A DNA stretch of 41,936 nucleotides from the NCBI GenBank assembly GCA_964513975.1, contig CAZEON010000004.1, positions 1 through 41,936 on the forward strand, in the 5' to 3' direction. Within the stretch, counting starts at the first letter, position 1. Each line of letters opens with the position of its first letter. Below are positions 22,787-30,463 of this stretch, piece by piece. The stretch is from CAZVBV01 sp964513975. Its GTDB lineage: Bacteria > Patescibacteriota > Gracilibacteria > UBA4473. The notes beneath the pieces are model-generated. The model was not told the DNA's origin. It saw only the letters and a program-made list of their open reading frames with translations, and made no database searches. The translations under genes and the position numbers were made by a program.

Positions 22787-23641
22787 GTGCGTAAATTCTG
22801 TTTGTTTCTCGCTTTTGTAAGCCTTTCATTCTCGATTGGCGGGGTTGCTTTTGCCAAACTCGATCCAAAATTCCGGAAAGAGTTTTCAGAGCTTGTAGAG
22901 AACTTGTGTGCCTCGACCATTGAATATGATCTTGGTGAAATTGATTCTGATAAAAGTGCAGAGGCGCGAGCGGCGGAATTTCGAGAACATAAATATGAAT
23001 ATGACCATACGATAAATTGCTTGTTTAATCAGGCCATAGAAAGTCGAATATTCAGTACTAACAGAGAAGTAGAGAAGTTTTTTGAACGGAAAATTACCCA
23101 TCCTGATTTTGAATTTAAAGGATTTCCGAGACCGAGCGAATGTTGGGATGGACTTTTGGAATACACTCTTAATGGGCAACAAGATATTCGTCGCAGAAAT
23201 ATAAATCTTGCAACGGAAGGGTTTAAACCAACAACAGTGTGTATGGCGAACAATTTTAAAGGAGGAAAAGACCCCTATTCCTCTTGTCGAATAGCAGAGA
23301 TGATGCTCACAGAGCTCTGTGGGTATCAGAATTATCTCTTAGCGAAAAGAGAAGATGATCATACGTTATTGGGGAATACTGGCGAACAGGGAGTGTTGTT
23401 GGCACTTAATAAAAATGCAACAGCTATGAAAGAATATCTTGATAGAGAACAAATTCGATCAAGGAAAGCGATGCACAGTACAATTTTGTTTTATCAGCAA
23501 TTTGAACAAAACTACAGACGACATGCTTGGCTCATTGGTATTCATGAAGGACTTGGAGAAGTTGGAAAACGGATAGCATTCTTTCATGATAAAATTTTCA
23601 ACACGTTTCCTGCAAAATTTATTGACCACTCTATTCCATGA
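22787..23641 (+). CDS. Secreted protein of unknown function, trio member 1 (284 aa)
   Basis: GTG start. MRKFCLFLAFVSLSFSIGGV ending AFA-KL is a Sec signal peptide (cleavage near residue 23). The mature protein has an even set of Cys (NLC, INC, SEC, TVC, SSC, ELC), as in disulfide-bonded exported proteins. No family recognised. It begins 4 nt after the glycosyltransferase stop and overlaps the next gene by ATGA, so it is part of one translationally coupled unit. Confidence 0.8.
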   Translation: MRKFCLFLAFVSLSFSIGGVAFAKLDPKFRKEFSELVENLCASTIEYDLGEIDSDKSAEARAAEFREHKYEYDHTINCLFNQAIESRIFSTNREVEKFFERKITHPDFEFKGFPRPSECWDGLLEYTLNGQQDIRRRNINLATEGFKPTTVCMANNFKGGKDPYSSCRIAEMMLTELCGYQNYLLAKREDDHTLLGNTGEQGVLLALNKNATAMKEYLDREQIRSRKAMHSTILFYQQFEQNYRRHAWLIGIHEGLGEVGKRIAFFHDKIFNTFPAKFIDHSIP

Positions 23642-24840
23642 TAAAGAGGATACTTATAGTCTTCTTGCTTTTTGTTTCTACCACAGCGTTGGCAGAAACA
23701 AAGCCATATCCTGATCGATGGAAACAGGTACAGACTTTTGATGATTTGCAACATGTGTATTTGAAAATTTATAAGGATACAAATTACGAAGATGAGGGAA
23801 TGGTTCTTGATAGACTCAAATGGCACGAGGGACTATTTACCAAAAACGAACTCAATGCCTATAGAAAATTAGAAGCCCCTCAAATTGGTGCAGATGAAGA
23901 TTATACTTGGTTTGAGCAACTGAGAACATCAGATACTTTGCAATGGTATTTTTTGTATGAAAAAGAATTACTCCGATTGGAAAATGATATAGATCTTCGA
24001 AATTGGATAGAAACAATGTTTGTAAACGACTCACTTGCGGATTCTCCATTTGATTTGATAGAAGATTTGCATAGAATTGATAAACTTTTATTTGGAAAGA
24101 AATTTAACACACAAAAACCCAAAAAGCCTTTATTTATAAAATACGATACAGAACAAAAAAAATTGTGTTTAAAAACAGAAGATTGGCAAGATGGTCGTGA
24201 GACGCGAGGTTTTTTAGCCAGATTATTAGGGAATCGGAAATATGGAAAAACAATAGAAAAAAAAGAAGATGGCAATGGAGAAGAAGAGAAAAACAAAAAT
24301 TATCCTTCAATAACTGGATATTTATCAAATTTGCGGAGACCGTTTAGAAAACTCTTATCTCACCAACTTATTCGTGGGAAAGCGGCGGAACAATTTATGG
24401 AACCAGGAACCACGAAGACAACATCAGGAGATACGTATGGAGCAGGAATAGCAGGATATGCTCCTCCATCTGCTGACAGTTCTCCACCGGAATCAGAAAC
24501 CGTTTTAATTGCTCGTCCTTGGGATGAACAATCGGGGACGGCAAAGCAAAAGTTAACGGGAATGTCAGATTTATCGCGGAACAGTAATGCAAATATGGGA
24601 CAACTCATTTCAAATGTAATTAAAAAAACAGAAGGGAAAGAGGAAACAGCAGAAGATAGATTAGAAAGACAGCTGACCGATTGGAAGAATGGTATGGAAT
24701 TTCGAGAGAAAAAAACATATCACAACATTATTAATGCAAGATTGAGTTTCTGGAATCAAGATATCGAAGCGATGCTTGAAGGCTTCATTTCGATTCGGAA
24801 GATTTTGGATGAGTTCCTAAAAATAAAAATAGAATCATGA
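23638..24840 (+). CDS. Secreted protein of unknown function, trio member 2 (400 aa)
   Basis: MIKRILIVFLLFVSTTALA-ET is a signal peptide. The mature protein is mostly helical and charged, with a polar low-complexity middle (about residues 205-225, then 260-300, Gly/Ser/Pro-rich) that looks like a linker between two helical parts. It has a single Cys. Its start overlaps the stop of member 1, and its stop overlaps the start of member 3 (both ATGA), which suggests stoichiometric production and possibly a complex. No homologue recognised. Confidence 0.8.
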   Translation: MIKRILIVFLLFVSTTALAETKPYPDRWKQVQTFDDLQHVYLKIYKDTNYEDEGMVLDRLKWHEGLFTKNELNAYRKLEAPQIGADEDYTWFEQLRTSDTLQWYFLYEKELLRLENDIDLRNWIETMFVNDSLADSPFDLIEDLHRIDKLLFGKKFNTQKPKKPLFIKYDTEQKKLCLKTEDWQDGRETRGFLARLLGNRKYGKTIEKKEDGNGEEEKNKNYPSITGYLSNLRRPFRKLLSHQLIRGKAAEQFMEPGTTKTTSGDTYGAGIAGYAPPSADSSPPESETVLIARPWDEQSGTAKQKLTGMSDLSRNSNANMGQLISNVIKKTEGKEETAEDRLERQLTDWKNGMEFREKKTYHNIINARLSFWNQDIEAMLEGFISIRKILDEFLKIKIES

Positions 24841-25406
24841 AAAAACAAATACTTGTACCAGTGATGATTCTCTCTTGTTTCCTCGGAGCAGGGATGGGAA
24901 GTATTATAGATGCTTCCTCGTTAGAAATAAGTCTTATTGATTTTGATAAAATCTATGAGAAGTTTATAGGTCAAAAAAAGGAAAAGAAAAAAAGTTTATT
25001 TGATACAACGCTTGAAGGTTTTTTATTAGATATAGAAACAAGAATGGCTTTTAGAGAACTTCATAGGGAATGGCAGAATGATTTCAATGTTTTGGTTGGG
25101 GGGATTAATCCAACCGATAAAAAGTTTTATCCAGGTATCATTCTCACTGCGGATCGTGATACCTATGATCAAATATCAGAATTAAAACGAAGTCTCAGCA
25201 TGATAAAGGTTGGTGTTGATTCTATGCAGGATGATGATACGGCTCCGTTTATTCGTACAAAAGAAACAGACGAGCAATGGGATGAAGTAAAGAGTGAAGA
25301 AGCGGGTGAAGAAAAAACAACAGACATTCTTCGTGAAATGGATGAAATACTTCGTATGGGACTAGAAATCTGCAAGAAGCAGAGAAGTGATATTAAGTGC
25401 GAGTGA
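24837..25406 (+). CDS. Secreted protein of unknown function, trio member 3 (189 aa)
   Basis: An N-terminal hydrophobic segment (residues 5-22, ILVPVMILSCFLGAGMG) acts as signal peptide or anchor; the Cys within it could hint at a lipoprotein, but LSCFLGAG is not a good lipobox. The rest is charged and helical with two Cys near the C-terminus. It is coupled to member 2 by ATGA. No family recognised. It is the last gene of the unit that begins at the glycosyltransferase. Confidence 0.75.
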   Translation: MKKQILVPVMILSCFLGAGMGSIIDASSLEISLIDFDKIYEKFIGQKKEKKKSLFDTTLEGFLLDIETRMAFRELHREWQNDFNVLVGGINPTDKKFYPGIILTADRDTYDQISELKRSLSMIKVGVDSMQDDDTAPFIRTKETDEQWDEVKSEEAGEEKTTDILREMDEILRMGLEICKKQRSDIKCE

Positions 25407-25413
25407 GTGAGAG

Positions 25414-25447
25414 AATTGCCGATTGCAGATTTTCGATTTCGGATTTT
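25414..25447. repeat. 7-nt-period repeat tract
   Basis: ATTGCCG, ATTGCAG, ATTTTCG, ATTTCGG, ATTTTTT follow the trio at a 7-nt period. Confidence 0.6.
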
Positions 25448-25720
25448 TTTTAATTTTTCCATCATTGTTGCTTGGCGAGGATTAGATGAAGTGTTTCTTG
25501 TTCAGGTTCTAAATCAGAATTTTTAAGAGCGAAAAAGAAAAGGGGTTGACAATTTATACAAAAAAGTTTAAGCACTATCATGAAATCATAATTATGAGTT
25601 CAAAATTCAATTGAATTGAAATTCTATTGTGATTTCACAACAGAATTTTTGTTCTTTTAAAAACTAAAAAAATCATTTTTATAAATATAATTATTCATTA
25701 ATTTAACGGAGGACAGTGAA
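25448..25720. other. Leader/intergenic region with hairpin before the 168-aa gene
   Basis: No gene. A TTGACA (25546-25551) lacks a good -10 at proper spacing. A hairpin (25619-25648; AAATTCT and TTGTG arms, ATTT loop) is followed by T residues and may terminate the upstream operon. TATAAT at 25686-25691 is the likely -10 of the next gene. Confidence 0.45.
25708..25712 (+). promoter_or_regulatory. Strong Shine-Dalgarno
   Basis: GGAGG 8 nt before the ATG at 25721. It is the only canonical, well-spaced Shine-Dalgarno I found in the window. Confidence 0.75.
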
Positions 25721-26227
25721 ATGAAAAAAAACCTTTTAATTTTTTTAAAAAAACCTTGGGTGGTGATCGTAATAGTTGTTATTGTTTTTTTGGCTTTATT
25801 CCTTATTAGCAATCACTTAAGTCTTGAGAACAGTAAAAAAGTGGTATCTGTGACAAAAACAGAAATAGGTCCCCGGACACTTTCAGTGAGTGGAGTGGGT
25901 TATATCCTAGTATGTTTAAGCAAATCAGGATGGACGGCTCCTAATGATTTAGGACCATGTGATACTGTTCACATGGGTAAAGAAACTTTTTGGATGGTGC
26001 GAATTGACGGTCAATACACGGAAAGCCCTTATCTGCGAATGTATCGAACAATTGGGAACAAATTTGATGAATCTCGGTATGCCGAATTTTTGGATATCTA
26101 TTGGAAAGAAAAACAGCACGGATGGATTTCAGCAGGAAGTGAAGAAAAAACAAGACAATATTGGCCGGCCATTCGGAAGTATGGAAAAATGCTCGGATTG
26201 GATCAATTTAATCCATATTGGTGGTAA
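25721..26227 (+). CDS. Membrane-anchored protein of unknown function (168 aa)
   Basis: One N-terminal transmembrane helix (about residues 12-30, WVVIVIVVIVFLALFLI) preceded by Lys residues; the remaining 135 aa should be outside. That part has two Cys (VCLS, GPCD), is rich in Trp and Tyr, and ends PYWW. No family recognised. Unlike its neighbours it has a perfect Shine-Dalgarno, a long leader and its own terminator, so it may be acquired or specially expressed. Confidence 0.75.
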   Translation: MKKNLLIFLKKPWVVIVIVVIVFLALFLISNHLSLENSKKVVSVTKTEIGPRTLSVSGVGYILVCLSKSGWTAPNDLGPCDTVHMGKETFWMVRIDGQYTESPYLRMYRTIGNKFDESRYAEFLDIYWKEKQHGWISAGSEEKTRQYWPAIRKYGKMLGLDQFNPYWW

Positions 26228-26241
26228 TAAAAATTCTGTTA

Positions 26242-26261
26242 TGCGATTTTTTTAAATCGCA
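26242..26261. repeat. Hairpin after the 168-aa gene
   Basis: TGCGATTT, TTTT, AAATCGCA: a perfect 8-bp stem without a T run on the plus strand. Confidence 0.5.
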
Positions 26262-26269
26262 AAAATAAA

Positions 26270-26305
26270 GGATATTGGCTTTGTATGAGTCGATATCCTT
26301 TTTTT
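26270..26305 (+). terminator. Terminator of the 168-aa gene
   Basis: GGAUAUUGGCU pairs with AGUCGAUAUCC (11 pairs with two wobbles) around a 7-nt loop, followed by seven T. It may also serve secA from the other side, less perfectly. Confidence 0.85.
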
Positions 26306-26315
26306 CCTATTCTCA

Positions 26316-28970
26316 TCACAACTCCTTCCCGTGGCATTTCTTGAACTTCTGTCCTGATCCACATGGACACGGTTCATTGCGTCCAACATTGGCATATTTA
26401 TTTCCCAATTTCTCAGCTGTGACTGATCGTCCAGAATCAGAAGAGATGACTTTTGTTCTGCCTTGTTGTTCTTTACTTCCTTCGGGATTTCGTGCATTCT
26501 GGAGTGTATCGTGAATTTGGTTGTCATTGGTCACCGCATCAGAGTAATCTGCCGTTTCCATTTCAATATTTTCTTGGAATTGAATTCGGAAGAGGTTTGT
26601 CACGCAAGTACTTCGGATGTTTGCTAACAATCGTCGAAACATTTCAAAGGCTTCTCGTTTATATTCCATGACGGGATCCTTTTGTGCGTATCCAGCGAGT
26701 GCCACTTGGTCACGAAGACTTGTCATAGCGTTAATATGCTCAAGCCAGAGTTCATCGATAGATCGGAGTACAACGTACTTGGTAATTTTATCAACTTGAT
26801 CATCAGGTAATGATGATTTTTTTGTGTCCCAGGCAGAGAGGAGATAATTTCCTACATTTTCAATAAGCTCATCTTGATGCGTAAACGCTTCGAGTTCTGA
26901 TAATTCAAGAGGGGCTTTTGTGGACAAATGAATCGAGTGCACTGTTTCGAGAATCTCGGGTACATTCCACGTCTTGTCCGCTTGAGGCGTTGGTGCATGC
27001 ACTGACACGATTTGTGCTGCTAATTCCTGAATCATGGTCTCTACATCATCGAGTACAACTTCAGATCCAAGCAGTTTTCGTCGTTCGGTATATATTTTTT
27101 CACGATGTACATTCATCACATCATCGTATTGCACGACATGTTTTCGAGCATCGAAGTGAAATCCTTCAATCTTTTTTTGTGCATTTTCAACACTTCGTGA
27201 AATCATCTTGTTTTGCACCGGTTCTGCTTCAGGCATCTGCAATCGTTCCATCACGCTAGCCATTCTCTCTCCTCCAAATCGACGCATGAGATCATCTCGC
27301 ATCGAAATATAAAACTGTGAGATTCCTGCGTCTCCTTGACGTCCAGATCGTCCTCGAAGCTGATTATCAATTCGTCGTGATTCATGACGCTCAGTTCCCA
27401 AAATCGCTAATCCTCCAAGTCCTACCACTTCCCGAGTGAGTTTAATATCAGTACCTCGTCCCGCCATATTGGTCGCAATGGTTACCGCTCCTTTTTGTCC
27501 AGACTTGGCTACGATTTCGGCTTCTCGTTCGTGTTGTTTCGCATTTAAGACTTCGTGAGGGATGTCTCGTTTCTTCAAGACATCAGATAATAATTCAGAT
27601 TTATCGATGTTAATCGTTCCGATAAGAACCGGTTGTCCTTTTTTGTGTAAAATTTCAACTTCGTTTAATAGTGCTGTAAATTTCCCATTTTCGTTTTTGA
27701 AAATTTTATCGGGTAAATCTTGTCGGACACATGGTTTGTTTGTGGGGATCACAATTGTGTCGAGCTTATAAATCTTCGCAAACTCTTCAGCCTCAGTTTC
27801 AGCAGTACCCGTCATTCCCGCGAGTTTTTCATATAAACGGAAGTAATTCTGAAAGGTGATGGTCGCCAATGTTTTTGATTCTCGTTGAATCTCCACACTT
27901 TCTTTCGCTTCTAACGCTTGGTGGAGTCCATCAGAGTATCGTCGTCCAGGCATCAAACGTCCTGTGAACTCATCCACAATCAATACTTGTCCGTCTCTCA
28001 CAACGTAATCTTTATCGCGCTCAAAAATGATATTTGCTTTTAAAGAGTTCTCAATATGATGCACTTCTTCGAATCCGCTTTCTGTAAAAATATTCTTTAC
28101 CCCCAAGATACCTTCCATTTTTGCAATTCCTTTTTCAGTCAATGTTACGGCTTTGAGCTTTACATCAATATTGAAGTCTTCATTTTCCATCAGTTGAGGA
28201 ATGATTTGTGAATATCGGAGGTATTTTTCAGTCGATTCCTCAGCTGCAGCAGAGATGATAAGCGGTGTTCGTGCCTCATCAATCAAAATCGAATCCACTT
28301 CATCCACAATTGTATAGTGGAGTTCTCGTTGTACGAGGTCATTTTGGTCTTGCGCCATATTGTCTCGCAGATAGTCGAATCCAAACTCGTTATTCGTTCC
28401 GTACGTAATATCAGAGTTGTAGGACTCTCGTCGTTCGTCATTTGTCTTCCCATGGACAACAACTCCCACGGAGAGTCCGCAGAACTCATAGAGTGGTGTC
28501 ATCCATTCAGCATCTCGTTGAGCCAAGTAATCATTCACCGTAATCACATGCACACCCTTTCCCGTTAAGGCATTGAGAATCACAGGGAGTGTACATACGA
28601 GGGTCTTTCCTTCTCCCGTTTTCATTTCCGCAACTTTTCCTTGATGGAGAACAATTCCTCCCACAAGCTGTACATCGTAGTGCACCATGTTCCATTCTTG
28701 ATCCTTGCCCCGTACTTCAAAGCTTTTTCCAAACAAACGTTGAGACACCTCTTTTACCGCTGCAAAAATATCAATCAATAAATTATCTCGTTTTTCAGGG
28801 TGGGCGCTTAATATTTCCTTCCAATCAAGAAACTGCTTTTTTAGTTCTTCATCAGAAAGTTTTGTAAAATCTTCACCTTTCTTATTGATTTTTGCTACGA
28901 TCGGTTCGATGTTTTTAAGTTGTTTCTGGTTGTAATTCCCAAAGAGGGTATCAAATACTTTCTGAATCAT
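26316..28970 (-). CDS. secA: Preprotein translocase ATPase SecA
   Basis: The ATP-driven motor of Sec export, about 884 aa from the ATG at 28970 (a TTG eight codons upstream would lie upstream of the predicted transcript start). In order: EMKTGEGKTLV (Walker A, about residue 116), VITVNDYLAQRDAEWM, FDYLRDN, VDEVDSILIDEARTPLIISA (Walker B), GMTGTAETEAEEF, ATNMAGRGTDIKL, GTERHESRRIDNQLRGRSGRQGD, and a C-terminal SEC-C zinc motif GRNEPCPCGSGQKFKKCHG. Normal length and intact. It serves the many signal-peptide proteins in this window. Confidence 0.97.
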   Translation of the reverse strand: MIQKVFDTLFGNYNQKQLKNIEPIVAKINKKGEDFTKLSDEELKKQFLDWKEILSAHPEKRDNLLIDIFAAVKEVSQRLFGKSFEVRGKDQEWNMVHYDVQLVGGIVLHQGKVAEMKTGEGKTLVCTLPVILNALTGKGVHVITVNDYLAQRDAEWMTPLYEFCGLSVGVVVHGKTNDERRESYNSDITYGTNNEFGFDYLRDNMAQDQNDLVQRELHYTIVDEVDSILIDEARTPLIISAAAEESTEKYLRYSQIIPQLMENEDFNIDVKLKAVTLTEKGIAKMEGILGVKNIFTESGFEEVHHIENSLKANIIFERDKDYVVRDGQVLIVDEFTGRLMPGRRYSDGLHQALEAKESVEIQRESKTLATITFQNYFRLYEKLAGMTGTAETEAEEFAKIYKLDTIVIPTNKPCVRQDLPDKIFKNENGKFTALLNEVEILHKKGQPVLIGTINIDKSELLSDVLKKRDIPHEVLNAKQHEREAEIVAKSGQKGAVTIATNMAGRGTDIKLTREVVGLGGLAILGTERHESRRIDNQLRGRSGRQGDAGISQFYISMRDDLMRRFGGERMASVMERLQMPEAEPVQNKMISRSVENAQKKIEGFHFDARKHVVQYDDVMNVHREKIYTERRKLLGSEVVLDDVETMIQELAAQIVSVHAPTPQADKTWNVPEILETVHSIHLSTKAPLELSELEAFTHQDELIENVGNYLLSAWDTKKSSLPDDQVDKITKYVVLRSIDELWLEHINAMTSLRDQVALAGYAQKDPVMEYKREAFEMFRRLLANIRSTCVTNLFRIQFQENIEMETADYSDAVTNDNQIHDTLQNARNPEGSKEQQGRTKVISSDSGRSVTAEKLGNKYANVGRNEPCPCGSGQKFKKCHGKEL

Positions 28971-28979
28971 TTCGCGCGA

Positions 28980-29008
28980 ATTGTATTCAAACAAAGAGCA
29001 AATAGCAA
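28980..29008 (-). promoter_or_regulatory. secA promoter
   Basis: Minus-strand TTGCTA (29008-29003), 17 nt, TACAAT (28985-28980), 9 nt before the ATG at 28970. The transcript would have almost no leader. Confidence 0.55.
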
Positions 29009-29041
29009 ACTCTTCCCTTTAAAAATATTCCTTTTTTTTAC

Positions 29042-29070
29042 TTGTTTTTTTTTCTTTCTTGTGATATAAT
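29042..29070 (+). promoter_or_regulatory. pilT promoter, leaderless
   Basis: TTGTTT (29042-29047), 17 nt, perfect TATAAT (29065-29070). Only 6 nt separate it from the ATG, so the mRNA should start at the initiation codon. Confidence 0.7.
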
Positions 29071-29076
29071 AATTGG

Positions 29077-30156
29077 ATGGATTTTGAAAAAATTATAGCG
29101 GCTGCGGACGAACAAAAAGCTTCAGATGTGCATTTCTCATCTGGATTACCAATATTTTTACGTATAAATGGGCAGATGATTCCAACAGAGGGAGAGAAAC
29201 TTACACCAGAAGATGTTTCTTCAATTGTGAGTCCATTTCTGACGCCAGATCAGGCGGAAGTATTGAAGAATAGAAAACAAGTAGATTTCTTGGCAAGAAC
29301 AAGCACGGGACTTCGTTTACGAGGAAATGCTTTTCATCAAGAATTTGGGATAGCAGCATCTTTCCGAATTATTCCACGTCAAATTCGAGAATTTTCAACG
29401 ATTGGATTTCCAAAATTCGTAAATGAGCGAATTATGGGTATGCACAAAGGACTTGTGTTGATTGTTGGAGCCACTGGAACAGGGAAATCAACAACGTTGG
29501 CATCAATGCTTCAAGAACGAATTATGAATAAAACGGAACATTGTATTACGGTCGAAGATCCGATTGAATATATCATTCCTTCAGGGAAAGGAGTTATTCA
29601 GCAACGAGAAGTTGGACGTGATGTATTGAATTTTAAAGACGGAATCGAAGCTGGTCTTCGAGAAGATCCAGATGTATTGATGGTGGGGGAGATGCGGAAT
29701 TTGGAAACAATTTCAGCAGCGCTTACTATGGCAGAAACAGGACACGTGGTATTTTCAACATTGCACACCAATGATTGTCCAGAAACAGTGACTCGTATTG
29801 TAGATATTTTCCCAGCGGACCAACAGGATCAAATTCGATCTCAATTATCTGCAACATTGAAAATGATTATTGCCCAAAAACTTGTACCAACAGCAGATGG
29901 GAAAGGTCTCGTCTTGGCATATGAGATTTTGACAACAAACTACGCGATTCAAAACTACATTCGACAAAACAAAATATTCCAGATTCCAAATGTTTTACAA
30001 ACGGACTCTTCAGGATACATGGTGCAATACGAACAATCTCTTGCGGGACTTGTAATTGCAGGAAAGATTACTCAGGAAATTGCGCATGAATACGCTCAAG
30101 ATAAAGATCAATTGAAAGCTATCTTAGTTTCAAACGGAGTGAAGTCAGAAACGTAA
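29077..30156 (+). CDS. pilT: Type IV pilus retraction ATPase PilT
   Basis: A 359-aa hexameric secretion-type ATPase. An N-terminal PAS-like domain (ASDVHFSSGLPIFLRINGQM) is followed by GATGTGKSTTLASML (Walker A, about residues 130-144), the Asp box VEDPIEYI, Walker B DPDVLMVGEMRNLETISAAL, and the His box TGHVVFSTLHTNDCPETVTRI. This is PilT rather than the extension ATPase PilB, judged by length and lack of a Cys zinc motif. It would retract a type IV pilus built from pilins such as the one at 13761. It starts at ATG 29077 without a leader. Confidence 0.95.
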   Translation: MDFEKIIAAADEQKASDVHFSSGLPIFLRINGQMIPTEGEKLTPEDVSSIVSPFLTPDQAEVLKNRKQVDFLARTSTGLRLRGNAFHQEFGIAASFRIIPRQIREFSTIGFPKFVNERIMGMHKGLVLIVGATGTGKSTTLASMLQERIMNKTEHCITVEDPIEYIIPSGKGVIQQREVGRDVLNFKDGIEAGLREDPDVLMVGEMRNLETISAALTMAETGHVVFSTLHTNDCPETVTRIVDIFPADQQDQIRSQLSATLKMIIAQKLVPTADGKGLVLAYEILTTNYAIQNYIRQNKIFQIPNVLQTDSSGYMVQYEQSLAGLVIAGKITQEIAHEYAQDKDQLKAILVSNGVKSET

Positions 30157-30463
30157 AAAACATCCAGTCACCTTTGTTCTAGTTGTCGCGTAGCTATGGC
30201 GTAGCACGGTGGCGAGGATTCTGTTAATTGATCTCGTTCAATTTGAGCCCCCGAGTGTGGTCGAGGGCGGACTTTGTGAATTATCCTTGTATCGATTCTT
30301 CCGCTTCTCTCCAGGAGGGTCGTCTTCGACCCCGAGGGGAGGCTCTCGAGAGCGAGATCGATGACCGAGTTGAGAAACAAACGACAATGACGATGGTGAT
30401 TTTAAGGATTTTAGAATTTTTATATTCTAGACTATTTCCAATTCTTCGTTAATAATTACGGAG
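30157..30463. other. GC-rich intergenic region with stacked hairpins before dnaE
   Basis: No gene. Contrasts with the AT-rich surroundings. GCCCCCGA with TCGAGGGC (about 30247-30268, one mismatch), GGGTCG-TCTT-CGACCC (about 30317-30332), and the palindrome GCTCTCGAGAGC (about 30341-30352), which recurs near 41032. It could be the dnaE leader or an invading repeat. No promoter is clear. Confidence 0.5.

Noticed and set aside
22780..24840. UGA as glycine (code 25)
   Set aside because: No internal TGA in dnaE, secA, gyrB, purC or trmD, and several genes end plausibly at TGA; standard bacterial code fits.
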